A stretch of 64,000 bases of DNA, taken from the NCBI GenBank assembly GCA_004154925.1, contig QJNS01000167.1:108398-172397 (forward strand), written 5' to 3'. The DNA comes from Monosporascus cannonballus. Taxonomy: Eukaryota; Ascomycota; Sordariomycetes; Xylariales. Below are positions 34,239 to 45,420 of this stretch, piece by piece. Each line of letters opens with the position of its first letter. Positions within the stretch are counted from its first letter, which is position 1. Made by a program: the position numbers and the translations under genes. Below the pieces are notes generated by a model. That model made no database searches and had not been told where the DNA came from. It was given only the letters and a program-made list of their open reading frames with translations.

Positions 34239-35870
34239 TTATTGAACATCGTCGGTATCCATAAAGTATGACCAAGCTAGGGCACAGACTGCGACGATAA
34301 ACAGGTAAAACCACCACACTAGGCCTACAATACCGTGTTGCACCCCGACTGCGAACACATAACCTCCTAAGGCCGGGCCTAATGCACGCGCAAGACTGGC
34401 AAGCATATGACCACCGCTATGTATCGTTCCGAGGACTTTCTTCGACGGAGCTGCCTCGGTGAGGAGGATAACCGTGCTCGGGATGGCTATCGTCCGCGCC
34501 ATTATCTGGGAACAAGCGACGAAACCTAGAATGAGCCATCGCACAACACTCCCGTCCCCGATCAGGGATAAGTATGGCGCAGCTGCATAGGTGATTGGGA
34601 AAACGAAGAGAGCGATACGGAACACGCCTCTCGTGCCCAAGCGTGCCTGTAATCGTGGGTAGATGAATAGTTGTAACAGTATGCCGCAAATACCGAAGAC
34701 GGAGAGCCAGAGGCCGACTGAGGCTGATCCGAGACCCAAACCACCAGTGAACGCGAATAACGTCGCCTCTGTGTTGTCGGCCTGGGGACTGCTGAGATAA
34801 ACGGGGAAAATGTGCATAAAAGCAGAGTTGTGAAGCGGAAGAAGCCCGAATGACACCAATGAGCAGACCACCTTGCGCGTCCAGACTTTCCTGAAAGGTA
34901 TCTGGTCTTGCTTTTCCTTGATGGTGGCTGCCGGCTCCAGTTTCCCATCGCATGGCTCCGCCCCTTCTGATGAAGTATCGACCTCGGCACCCACGACCAT
35001 ATATCCATGTTGTTTGTAGCTTGGAGAGAAACGCTTGATGAATCGAACTAGTGTCGCACCAGCTCTGAGGCCAACGTCACTGTATGACTCTCTTCCGGGA
35101 AGAGTTTCTCTTAGACCCAGTGCAGCAAGAATCCACGGAATGCCTAGAATCAAGGCAGTCATGAAAGCTGGCAAAGCGTATGGACGTTGCAAGGTCCATT
35201 CCACCCCCTCAGGGTTTCCAGTCGTGTTCCAAACCCCATCGGGCCCAAAAAGCCAAGGCAAGTTCTTCACAGGCTCTGCCAGATACCCGCTGAGGGCGAA
35301 AGTCACCACCATTCCCGGCTTGAACACCAGTGGCATGAGAAGAAACGCCTTCGTGTGATACTTGCGCTCCTTGACGGTCTCGGCCGTCGCGGTTCGCATA
35401 AGACCGACATTGGCGTTGCCGAAGCCGGCAAGGACCCTCCAGAACAACAGTGCGCCGATTGACCTCGAGAGTCCAAACCCGATGTTTGCCAGGATCGAAA
35501 TGCCAAGACCACCAATAATAGAAAGCCTCCGTCCGTATCTGTCAGATAACCGACCCCACGATAAGCTGAGAGTGAATTGCGCCAAGGGAAAGGCTGCGAC
35601 GAGTAGTCCGGAGTACTGAGCTATGCGGCCGGCGTCATCGTCAGGTGTACCGTCTTCCGAGGGCGACAACGCTGATCGGACGAGGTAGAAGACGTAGGGC
35701 AGGAGGAAGACGTTCGACAGGGGCGCGGAAAGTCGACACAGCGCAATGATAAAGAGCTGGTCTTTATTTGGTAGATCTCTCCATCGCACTTGCTCCCCCG
35801 ATCTCAAGACTTCCTGCTTAGACTGGTCATTTTCGACGTCACCCTCGTAGCTGGCCTGTATCCTCTCCAT
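34239..35870 (-). CDS. MFS transporter (DHA1-like), single exon
   Basis: A 543-residue frame without introns, ATG at 35870. After a polar N-terminus of about 35 residues, twelve hydrophobic segments are visible with a large cytosolic loop between helices 6 and 7 (about 285-345). Motif A reads GRLSDRYGRR between helices 2 and 3, and FWRVLAGFGNANVGLMRT marks helix 4. The pattern matches fungal DHA1-type multidrug or zinc-induced-facilitator-like porters; the substrate is unknown. A solo LTR sits just downstream. Divergent neighbour spacing to the sugar porter is about 1.1 kb, so shared regulation is possible but unproven. Confidence 0.9.
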   Translation of the reverse strand: MERIQASYEGDVENDQSKQEVLRSGEQVRWRDLPNKDQLFIIALCRLSAPLSNVFLLPYVFYLVRSALSPSEDGTPDDDAGRIAQYSGLLVAAFPLAQFTLSLSWGRLSDRYGRRLSIIGGLGISILANIGFGLSRSIGALLFWRVLAGFGNANVGLMRTATAETVKERKYHTKAFLLMPLVFKPGMVVTFALSGYLAEPVKNLPWLFGPDGVWNTTGNPEGVEWTLQRPYALPAFMTALILGIPWILAALGLRETLPGRESYSDVGLRAGATLVRFIKRFSPSYKQHGYMVVGAEVDTSSEGAEPCDGKLEPAATIKEKQDQIPFRKVWTRKVVCSLVSFGLLPLHNSAFMHIFPVYLSSPQADNTEATLFAFTGGLGLGSASVGLWLSVFGICGILLQLFIYPRLQARLGTRGVFRIALFVFPITYAAAPYLSLIGDGSVVRWLILGFVACSQIMARTIAIPSTVILLTEAAPSKKVLGTIHSGGHMLASLARALGPALGGYVFAVGVQHGIVGLVWWFYLFIVAVCALAWSYFMDTDDVQ

Positions 35871-36959
35871 TAAATGGGAGTGGTCTGTATCTGAAAGATA
35901 TATCAGTGCTCGACCTATAAGTATGGTCTATTGCCACATTAAAGTACTCCCCGAGGTACTATGGAACCAATCCGGACGTTACTCACCGTTAGACAACGCT
36001 GTTGCCCCAGCCTCGCATGTACCTTTCGCCCTCATCATTTGATAACCTTTGTAGTATCTACTACCTCGAACCGAGACCTGAGGGAGTGGAAGCTTAAGTG
36101 TAATATCATAAGGTCTCTTTCTGGCTTCGGGTCGGCTGGTGTCACTAAACCCCCATTTTTTGTATTAAAACCCCATTTCTGATCTCAGAACCTCACCGCA
36201 TTGTCGCTGTGGTCAAGTAATTAGAGGTTCAGATGGAATTCGAGCTCATTCCGGCGAGTACGTGGCGCCTGCTCCAATCCACCTATATATGTTGGCTCGG
36301 AACATCGATCTACATTGACCTATTGGGGTAAAAAACATTGCTTTTTCCGCCATCGCGGCACTCTACCGCAATTATCCGGATTGTTTCACTCTGAGTGGAC
36401 CTGAACATTCTCATTCCTTTCAAAGAACCGGGGTTGCTTTTAGTGAAGGGTGACCCATGTCGATTTCCTATTTAACCATCGCCTCTAGACACATCGGCCT
36501 TGGCATAAATGGAATCAAACATTAAATGTTATCTCCCATTTGTCGCATGCGACAATGCCCACCCCACCACTTGAGCATGCACATTGGGTCGCACCAGGGC
36601 AGACTCTCACTACCGTGACGACCTGTCCGTTTGCACGCGGGGAATTACATGGGTTTCGTTGGCCACTACTACCTTAGACGAAAGAGGCTAACGTCCGCTT
36701 CTGCCTCGTCAGCTCATCATTGGGAGACACACAATTAATATGGTGCACAGCGTATGTATACGTACCCTAATGGTTGCAATGTGCGGCACATCTTCAGCTA
36801 ATCAACTGTTCGCCACTTGGGAAGGAATCGTCTTCTTGCTGCCATCGTTGCGACGTGCCCGTCCCTATTTTATGTCTTTGGATTAGTTCCGCCTACCCCT
36901 CGTTAACCGCCCTCCCCCTCATGGAATTGGGATATATTTCCCATTATCAGTAAAGAAAA
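35871..36959. other. Divergent intergenic region between two MFS genes
   Basis: Holds both promoters. A perfect 14-bp palindrome, TGTCGCATGCGACA, lies at 36541-36554 and could be a binding site for a dimeric regulator. No gene is recognised here. Confidence 0.45.
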
Positions 36960-39182
36960 ATGTTTCTGATTTCGAAAGCAGTCCTTCGACTGCATATTCT
37001 ATGCGTCTTCTTCGCGATTGGTTCGTTCGTCTGGGGGTAGGTCATAGGGAACTTTCATTCACGTTATCAATCGGCGCGGTGTGCCAAATTAGTCTCTTGG
37101 CTCGAAGACACTGGTAGGCGGCATCATTGTTAAAAATGCTGCTCAAATCCATGATTGGGGTCCGCTTCTGCCGAGTTGACCCTTACCCTGCCCATCTCAC
37201 AGGGCGGCCAGAAGGGCCATCAGGGCTAACTCAAGGCTTATGCGAAGTGGACCTAAACATCTATGTATATCAAGATACACTTGTCTATCCATATCGTGGA
37301 TCACTTGATGCAGTATTGATGCCAACAACACTCTGCGCAGTTATAATGTTGGCATACTGTCATCTGTGCTCGTCCATCCTGGCTTTGTTGAGACCATTGG
37401 GCATCCTACGCCTTCGCAAAAGGGTCTGATAACAGCTATTTACTACCTAGGAACGTGGACGAGCTACATCTTCCTCTCGCACCCAGCCAGTGATCTGCTC
37501 GGTCGCCGTTATGCCGCCTTAACAGGCACTGTCACAGTAGCTGTTGGCAACGCACTCGAATGTAGTGCGAGGGGCCCTGGTGCTTATGCTATGATGGTTG
37601 CTGGCCGTATCATCTGTGGCATGGGCGTCGGCATCGTTTCGACTTCCGTTCCGTTATACCAAAGGTTCGCCGACCTAGACTAAGCACTCCTAAGGATGTG
37701 GCACTCATATAATGCTGTAGTGAAGTTGCGCCTGCTGGAGAGCGTGGCAAATACGTCGTCCTGAACCACGTGGGGTTTGTTGCTGGTCTCGCATCTGGAT
37801 TTTGGTGAGCACCCCTTTACCTCAATTTGAACTTAGCTTACCAGTGGCTGCTAGGGTTGGGTATGGCATCACGTTCTGGAGCGAGACAGAATACGACATC
37901 AGTATCTCATGGCGTGTCTCCTTGGCGGTCATCCTCATCCCGTGTTTCATTTTTTGCGGCGGGCTACCCTTCCTCCCAGAATCGTAAGCAGCAACCACAC
38001 AAGATACTTACGTCGGACCCTACTAAGTCGAGACAGGCCACGTTGGCTAGTTGAACATGACCACTACGAGCGAGCCCGGAGGTCGCTTCGTTGGCTTCGG
38101 GAAGGGAGCTTTGCTGATGAGCAGATCGAGATCGAGCTCACCAGGATTCGAGAAGACATGGAGGAATATAAGGCTTCTGGGACCAACTGGCTATCCCTGT
38201 TCAGGAACCGCAACCTGTTCAACCGCCTCTGGCGGGCTTCGCTGCTTCAGTTCATGGCTCAAATGTGCGGCGCAACTGCGATGAAATATTACTTGCCTAC
38301 GCTGCTCACCAAGTTGGGGGTCTCTACTCGGATCACCCTTCTGATCGGTGGTATCGAGTCGACACTGAAGATCGGAATGACTATCATCGACATGTTCCTC
38401 ATTGACAGTCTGGGCAGAAGGGCAACGCTTGTGGGTGGGTGCATTGCAATGGGCCTCGGCATGCTGGTACGTCTACTTGGTCCTGCGTCAGGATATCTCG
38501 GCTGACAATAGTAAGATTAATGGGGTCTTCGGACAAGCCTATCCAGACAATTCCAACCGTGCCGCCGATATTGTGTGTATTATCTTTATCTTTATCTACG
38601 CTCTAGGGTATAGTATGGGTTTCGGCCCTGCTGCGTGGGTATACGGATCGGAGGTAGGTCTGCTGGCGCACATTACGAAAACTCGGGCTCACCAGGCGAA
38701 TAGATATTTCCAACTTCAGTGCGGGCTCGTGGACTCAACTTCTCCGCGTCTGGGGGTGCCATAGGTTCCATCGTTACCGCTCAAGTCTGGCCTGTTGGGA
38801 ATGACAAAATCGGGTCGCGGATTTACTTCTATTTCATGAGCATCAACTTCGCCTGTATCCCGGTACGTCACACCCATAGCCTCTCCATTCGAATTACTTA
38901 ATGGGTCGATTTCCCGTTCTCATGATACTAGTATCCTGTATCTGAATAGTCAGGGGCTTAGAGTAGCCCTGTTTCTCTTGGCTCCCCTTTTTAGAACAGA
39001 GAAATTGCTAACAGCCGATTGCGCAGATAATCTATTTATTCTATCCGGAGACTAAAGGCCGTTCGTTAGAAGACATGGACTTTGTCTTCCATATAAGACC
39101 CGGGACAGGAGAAAGTGACGACCCTGAGGATGCAACACGTCCTCTGTTGCCTAAAAACATTTGCCAGAATACCGGGGCCTAG
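36960..39182 (+). CDS. MFS sugar porter, eight exons
   Basis: Exons 36960-37036, 37341-37664, 37721-37804, 37855-37983, 38037-38466, 38516-38653, 38704-38862 and 39027-39182 join without any frame break and encode 498 residues. Introns are GT-AG; introns 2 to 6 are 49-56 bp, whereas introns 1 (304 bp) and 7 (164 bp) are long. Sugar-porter signatures appear in order: GRRYAALTG, GRIICGMGVGIVS, PESPRWLVEHD, FMAQMCGATAMKYYLP, DSLGRRATLVGG, and PETKGRSLEDMD near the C-terminus. It is a plasma-membrane proton symporter for hexoses or disaccharides by family (lactose-permease/STL1-like branch). The gene is easily missed because no exon exceeds 430 bp. The PL4 lyase lies 3.7 kb upstream. Confidence 0.9.
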
Positions 39183-39711
39183 AATACCCCTGGTCTTCTA
39201 GGTTTCATTATCAGTCAGCTAAGTTTTGAGTCGTCGTTTCGTTAGACCACTCGCTCAATTTAATCATAGCTGCAATGTGTGAAATTTGGATGGATATGAA
39301 CAAGTCCCCTGCTGCATTTGGTCCGCATGTTCATCGTCACAAAGTATCTGTCACAGAAAAGGGTCCCCCCTATCAGCTTCAGGGATCATCCGGAACAAGG
39401 CTATTCCTCTCCGGGGCCTAGAACCCTATATCAGTGGATCGCCCACAACAAGTGGGATCACCGCTTCGTAGCTTTCTAGTCATCAGTCAATATACCCTCA
39501 AGAGCTGTGTATCTGCTACTTAGTAAGTGTGACGGTATCCACGTTCAAGAGATCATCCCGAAAGCCACTGAGCGATGTGGTAAGACAACCATTAATGGTG
39601 ACAATATTATAGGTAAGAAAGGCCCAAGCCAGTATTGCCATTGCAGTTATAAGCATCTACGGCACATGAGTGCGACTCAGCGATTATGACTAGGCTGAGA
39701 GTTAATCAGGT
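39183..39711. other. Intergenic region
   Basis: Sugar-porter 3'-UTR and no recognised gene. Confidence 0.45.
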
Positions 39712-40280
39712 CTAGAGTTCAAATTCTTGCCAGTGATCCTCCGGGTGCCAATGATATCTTTCCCAACAGCCGTCATCATAGACGCCACTGCTTTGAAGAT
39801 CCCAGATTTCTTTCGATTTCTTCTCATTTCCCGATATCAGATGGCAAATTTCATCAGCCTGCGCGCATCTTTTAGTTGGCTTGACACGCAATTCATCACA
39901 CTGCCGGCTCATAGTGGCATTCAACCTGTCGTTCCCCAGCTTTTAATTTCTCAATCCCATTTCTGCCGAGTTCCCGCTCGTCGACCTCCTTTTGTTTCTG
40001 CTCTCTGTCCGCGACATATTCCAAGTAGAAGAGATTCTCACCATGCCGATTCGGCAAAGGTGCAAAGACAGCATTCGGCACCAGGCCATTGTGCCAGGGC
40101 CGCTGCGAATCGCGGTCACTCTCTGGAGCATTTTTATTCACCTCATTCGAGTGGCTTGCGTTGTTCCGATCCGGTATAGATGAATTGTTCGAGTTGCTCC
40201 CCCACCAGAAGCCCTTGGAAGGTTTCGGCGACCACCTGTTGCTGGCTGTTAACGCAGGACCCAGTTATTATTCAATTAGT
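39712..40280 (-). pseudogene. Unidentified minus-strand gene remnant
   Basis: Two adjoining minus-strand frames look like one coding sequence. The first (about 40280-39896) includes PNAVFAPLPNRHGENLFYLEYV and a Lys/Glu-rich helix. The second (39924-39712) includes RVKPTKRCAQADEICHLISG and ends EDHWQEFEL. They overlap at a point where a one-base shift in AAAAG (near 39945) would connect them. A plausible intron acceptor (branch GACTAAT, then TTAACAG) lies at about 40245. I do not recognise a family. It could be a frameshifted gene or a mis-spliced view of an intact one. No start codon can be assigned. Confidence 0.3.
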
Positions 40281-41102
40281 CTTATATCCGTCAAATAACC
40301 CATCCCGTGATAAAAGCCCACCTACCGGGACGGAGTTCCTTCTGTTCCGTCTCTTATTATTACGGCTTTGCTCCTGCTGGCAAGGGATACATGACCAATT
40401 TGGACGATGGGCAGGTCGACTGCCGCAATTCCGGCGAAGAACTTCTGACAACTTTGAGATGCATTGCTTCTGCTATTCTGTGCCCGATTGATATTTTTGG
40501 CGATTAGACATCTGGATCGTGGAGCGATATGCGAATTGAATTATTGCCGAACTCATGTTTTCAAGGGCGCAACTGTACATGGTGGAATATTGGATTACCT
40601 TGTCAGCAATGGTTCAAACTTATTTTTCTCTCTGTTGAAGGATTAGAGCAACCCATTGGGGCATTACACGCATCCAGACACTTTGCTATAGACAGGGCGC
40701 AATCAAGTTGTTATTAGAACCAAAGACAACGGAATTTAGACTCCTTCATCATGTATTATCAGGTTGATTCAAGATCCGTGGTCGTGTTAGTGTAATTGCC
40801 GGTGTTGCCTCTGATCATGTCTCGAGTTCAGCTGTATGATGCCTGCGCCTGTGAGCACATAAAGCAATCAGTATTCTATGCCATACTATTGTTGCCAAAT
40901 ACCTTTCATCAGCCCGATATTTGGCACATGAAGGTCTGCCCTAAAACATATCCCCGGATGATAAGACGTGCAGCTATCCGCCACCGTGTTGAGTCAGTCA
41001 TCTTATTTGTGTTATTGCCTTTACAACAGTGATCTAGACTCTGACTCGCTCCTCACAAAAATCCATGATCTTAATGTCGTACCATTTACTGTGTAGTGAT
41101 AC
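40281..41102. other. Intergenic region, possible upstream part of remnant
   Basis: Minus-strand frames at about 40320-40480 could belong to the remnant just described, but neither frame nor splice sites are secure. Nothing else is recognised up to the solo LTR at 41103. Confidence 0.35.
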
Positions 41103-41290
41103 TGTCGTGGAATAGGGGTATCTGTGTTAGTCATCAAGCTCCACAGCACCCCGGAAAAACGTTGTTCCGGCGCTCTCACAGTATATTGAGAGCTTCCCAG
41201 TTACAGCTTCCTAGAGCTTAATTCTAGTCAGACAATTATCACTTCTCACACTCTATGCAACCTTTTCTCGCGATCAGCCTAACTGTGACA
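41103..41290 (+). mobile_element. Solo LTR, family copy 4, TSD gatac
   Basis: A 188-bp copy starting TGTCGTGG and ending CTGTGACA, flanked by gatac at 41098-41102 and 41291-41295. Its core reads CCGGAAAAACGTTGTTCCGG, so the inverted repeat is partly decayed relative to copy 1. Confidence 0.87.
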
Positions 41291-41739
41291 GATACAATGA
41301 GTAATTAGCCCCTGATGAGAGTCGCTCTCAAGATACATTGAGATGAGGGATGACAACCTAACATGCAGCTTGACTTTAGGGGAGCTACGAATAACCAACG
41401 AACAACAATACAAAATAGGAGAACCAGCAATGTAGATGCACATGATAGCTACTGGTGATAGCCTGGAGTCGTTTTGCTATCGTATGTCTCTTGGACTTGG
41501 CTGGTTTCCATATCTAAAACGGACGGAATCGGTGGAGTCCCAAGAAGTAGGTCAGGGTGAAAAGACCCACAAGAGGATGTTACATAGTACTCTGTTGATC
41601 ACACCTTTGCAAACAATATCAGCTCAATGGATAATAAAGAGATAAGTTCCAGTAAGTACGACTACAAGAAATGAAGAGAATTCTTGAGTGGTGCCTCCCT
41701 CCCAACTGCCTCTTTACGCCTTTCCTAAACTTTTGAAAC
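41291..41739. other. Intergenic region
   Basis: No gene recognised; it likely includes the 3'-UTR of the acyltransferase gene. Confidence 0.5.
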
Positions 41740-43554
41740 TCACATAAAAGCTATCTCTCTAACTAAACCAGATTTCACCCAACCTCGAGCGAAGTTCCTG
41801 CCCGTGCCCAACAAGACAGTAAGCCACCAGAGCCGTCCAATGTATCCATCGTACCAGGCATTTTCACTACAACCCCTTTTCTTTCTCCAGCTCTTGACTG
41901 CCCTCGCTACTGCGCCCTCCAATACCACAGCGATGCCGTTTAACGCGAAAAACTTGGCTTCCCCGGTTGCACTACCCCAGTCACCTCCAAGGACTCCTCT
42001 CACAGAGAACGAATGCACAAACGCGCTTGAGAGAAATCCACCTAGTACCTTTCCCACATCAGCAGGCTCGTTGTCGCTCTTTCCGGTGATCTTTCTTTCA
42101 GCCCATTCGCCTGGCCAGACGCCGTACACGAGGAATAAGCGCGCAAAGAGGCGATGCCATCCGTAGGACCAAAATTTCCGAACGGACGTGATGTCCCATA
42201 TCCTGGTGCTGTATAGAGGGGGAAAGAACGCGAGCGGACTGGGCGCAAGCGGGGAGAGCATAATTGCGAATAACGAGTGTGCCAAGGAGAAAGCGGCCAT
42301 GAGGAAGGCACCGAGGCCGCACGTCAAAGCTAGTTGAATAGGCAATGGTAGGCGGTCATCGAACAGTTCGCAAGAATGGGCCTCCTCGGAATCCCAAGGT
42401 AAGTCCGCGAACTCTGCAAGATAACGCATGTATATGTTTCGGATGACAAACCAGCTGACCAGCAGCACCGGGAGAACGTGGACCAGAATACTGTGTACGC
42501 GGTTGCCCACCGTCGGGAGCCAAGTCTTGCGAGTATGGCGGACATCGGCTGTCGTCCAGGTAAACCCGACACCCCGCATGCTAAGCTCGAGCTCAAGTGC
42601 CCAGCAAGCGCGGTCCTGGAACGACTGAGGCCATCCGGTCTCAGTGGTTGCAGTTTCTATGACGGGTTGCGGGTCTGGACCGCTGAGTGTACGCTGGAGT
42701 GCAAAATAGGACTCAAAGTCGCTATCAGGTATGTGTTCCGCCGTTGTATCGGTGACTTTAGTGCTTCTATGGATGTCGCCTGGTGCTCTCCCTTTATTTG
42801 TGTTATTACCACCCGACCCTGCTGCCGTTTTAGCTTTTGTTGCCTTCTTAGCCTTGGGATCGGCATTGGGATTGGCATTCGCTTTACCCTTTGCTTTAGG
42901 GAAGTATGGCTCCTTTACTCCACCGTTTGACCATTCCCTAATCTTCTCACGGCCGTCCGGCACCGGAGACTCGAGTCTGGGTTTGTGCACATACTTGACA
43001 CGCCTGGGGATGTGCTTGAAACCGTAGGGGCTTATGAAGAAAGCATCTAGCACTCTGCAGCCGCCATAGAGACCGACAAGGCCGAGCTGGTACGTAAGGC
43101 CGATGCTCTGGGGCACGTGATATACGAGTGGTAGACGGAAGAAAAGTATCCCGGCAGTCAGTGCAAGTACATTACGAATCGCATCAACATAGATAGAGCA
43201 GATAGCCTGTGGCGGTAGCGGAGCCAGGAAAATAAGTGCGACATAGTAGATCAGCGGTGGTAGAACCGCTGCTTCGAATGTAAGTGGTCTACTTCCCGGT
43301 ACAGGATGAAGGCCGGGCCTCGGCTGAGGGTCAAGTATCAAGGCATGGAGTTGAGATAATAAGTTGGTAGAATACACGATCATATCCGTGTTGTTTGAAA
43401 GCAGCGGCTTCAAAGATTTCGGGATTCCAAGTGCCAGTGTAGGGATATTCTGGCTTACATGATATGATACAGGAGGAAGGTTTCTTAGTCGGGATTTGGA
43501 ATAACGGTGGTGCAACCAATCAGGGAACATGTGATGATACGTGGCTCTCTGCAT
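41740..43554 (-). CDS. Wax-synthase-domain membrane acyltransferase
   Basis: A single frame of 604 residues. The first ATG is at 43554, but a second in-frame ATG at 43383 (MIVYSTNLLSQLHALI, residue 58) is the more natural start because it leads straight into the first membrane region; that version has 547 residues. Many hydrophobic segments are separated by a long polar loop of about residues 200-300, rich in Lys, Ala and Asn. Landmarks are RGVGFTWT, WDITSVRKFWSYGWHRLFARLF, and AFVHSFSVRGV containing the conserved histidine. This layout matches fungal wax-synthase/Tri7-like membrane-bound O-acyltransferases, which transfer an acyl group to an alcohol or hydroxyl-bearing metabolite. The substrate is unknown and no cluster genes flank it. 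Confidence 0.85.
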   Translation of the reverse strand: MQRATYHHMFPDWLHHRYSKSRLRNLPPVSYHVSQNIPTLALGIPKSLKPLLSNNTDMIVYSTNLLSQLHALILDPQPRPGLHPVPGSRPLTFEAAVLPPLIYYVALIFLAPLPPQAICSIYVDAIRNVLALTAGILFFRLPLVYHVPQSIGLTYQLGLVGLYGGCRVLDAFFISPYGFKHIPRRVKYVHKPRLESPVPDGREKIREWSNGGVKEPYFPKAKGKANANPNADPKAKKATKAKTAAGSGGNNTNKGRAPGDIHRSTKVTDTTAEHIPDSDFESYFALQRTLSGPDPQPVIETATTETGWPQSFQDRACWALELELSMRGVGFTWTTADVRHTRKTWLPTVGNRVHSILVHVLPVLLVSWFVIRNIYMRYLAEFADLPWDSEEAHSCELFDDRLPLPIQLALTCGLGAFLMAAFSLAHSLFAIMLSPLAPSPLAFFPPLYSTRIWDITSVRKFWSYGWHRLFARLFLVYGVWPGEWAERKITGKSDNEPADVGKVLGGFLSSAFVHSFSVRGVLGGDWGSATGEAKFFALNGIAVVLEGAVARAVKSWRKKRGCSENAWYDGYIGRLWWLTVLLGTGRNFARGWVKSGLVREIAFM

Positions 43555-44544
43555 GCCACGTGACTTGCTCTCATATTGACGAATTGCTAGCCGTTAAACA
43601 GCAATTCCAGTACCCAGTAACCTTGGTCACAAAGATCGAAACAAGATGGAGGATCCAAGAAAATATCTCCTTACAGTGGGAGCAGCGCCTCAATATAACG
43701 ACACAATACATAAAGCCACCTTGATACCACAATATCAATACCATGAGTGTCTATAATCGTTATATGGGAAGATCTTACGGCAATGTTAACTGCTAATTTG
43801 ATTTAGAATCTAACCGAGATATTTCCGGGCTGTGATTAACTGTGCTTTTACTATTGGGTTATCTAACAGCTCAACATGCTGCCCTACCTGCACTTCAATG
43901 CTACAGGCAACTTTTAACTACAACGAATTCCCAAATTAAGACGAAGGAACCAGCGCCCATGGTCAGCAGATTGGTGAGTATCAATGTGGCCTTTGGGCAC
44001 TCTTCAGAGGCAGCCGGAACCATTGGGATCCTTTGGCGGTAAGTAGTGGAAGGAACTGTGCCTATGACCCCGTGATGAGCATGGGGCAATCGACCTTGCT
44101 GACTACGGGCTCCTTTCCATCTCTTTCCAACGCGTATCTCTGAAGCTCGCGTATTATCAGGGTTATCCGCCTACCAATAGATTATCCGTCGCTTGGAACC
44201 TGGACTATGCTTGTATGGCTGCACAAACATACGGGGTATTATATCACACACCGCATGCAAGGAGCAATACAAATGGGTACTAACTGCATATAAAGACGTG
44301 TTATTGAACCCGAGGTATGGCTGAATTATCAAAACTAGGGTGCAGAGGTGATTTCGGTAGGTTGCTTGGTAGCTAAAACCCTTTTTTTGTCCAGACTTAC
44401 CCTTGTTTCCACGACAATGGTGCCCTCTGCACCTAGGAGCTATCGGTGTCTCACACGTCGACATGCCTCTACTTTCATCTAGTTGAATTGCTTCCTGTAC
44501 TCCATCCTCTTACTGAGTATCTCTGCTTTACTAAACCCGCCGAA
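43555..44544. other. Intergenic region
   Basis: Promoter side of the acyltransferase gene; no other feature recognised. Short frames at 43842 and 44171 match nothing. Confidence 0.45.
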
Positions 44545-45420
44545 ATGATTCATACATGTTCCGTCATCATCACTGGTGGTACTATTAACGTTGGCTCTCA
44601 TACGGCTCTCGAAATTGCTCGTTAACATACTGGTTCGTTACTGTCATCTCCTCCCGATCCCATCGCGAACACGCCGAATCAATCAATAAGACTCTAGGCC
44701 AAAACAGTGGTTTTTTTTACCGTTCTATTTGTCGGATTCCAACAGCGTCCGTGCTTTTGCGAAGGAATGGCCCTCCAAAGACTACCCCTTGATTCAATCA
44801 CTCCTCTTAAATGCTCCTCTATAGTTCCCGGGTAGAGTGGCACGGAACTCCGAAGCCATCGAAGCTATCTTTGCAATCAGTCATGTCGACCACACCCTCT
44901 TGTTCCATGTTCTCTGCCTCCATTTCGCACCTAACGTCCGCGTTGTCGTAACTTTTAGCAGGACTTACGGTCCGGCCATAAAGAGCGGCTTGCCAGATAC
45001 AGTCTATACCTCGGCCGAGGAACTAGCCCGCCCTCTAGCTGTTACTGCCAATGGACCGGGTCGCAGGCATTACGCTAGCAGCAAGCGTCTCAATCAGCGA
45101 GTTCCGGATCGCGGAATTACCATTAACGTATTCGACCAGGTCTCATGCCGAGTTCAGAGCTGGCGCGCGAGTACTTCTCCCTCGTCTGCTTTGCGTGGAA
45201 GAGGATTATTGCCCGAACTATGGCACCCCTAAGTGCGGTATTTACCGTAGTATCCGCAAGCCAAGCGAATCCGCTGCATCACTTGCTCACATAGCTACAG
45301 CCGATAAAATAGCTGGGGTTTTTGGGAAGTGCTTCGAAAGCTAGAAGGAAATACGGTCTAGCAAGGATAACTAGGACGAAGGGAAACTGGATAACTTCTC
45401 GTCCAATACTGCGCCCAAGT
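44545..45420 (+). pseudogene. Decayed short-chain dehydrogenase/reductase gene
   Basis: From the ATG at 44545 the sequence reads VIITGGTINVGSHTALEIAR, an SDR cofactor-binding start, then hits a TAA. Later pieces in shifting frames retain SDR-like order: EAIEAIFAISHVDH, VVVTFSRTYGPA, SGLPDTVYTSAEELA, the YASSK active-site word (the expected YxxxK motif), VPDRGITINVF, and ASLAHIATADKIAGVFGKCFE near 45330. At least one in-frame stop and several frame changes separate them. The order and spacing match one SDR of about 300 residues, so this is a dead copy and no functional protein is expected. Confidence 0.75.

Noticed and set aside
31586..39182. Idea of a pectin-utilisation gene cluster (PL4, MFS, sugar porter)
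   Set aside because: Genes are kilobases apart, on different strands, and separated by a solo LTR; no shared regulator or motif supports co-regulation.
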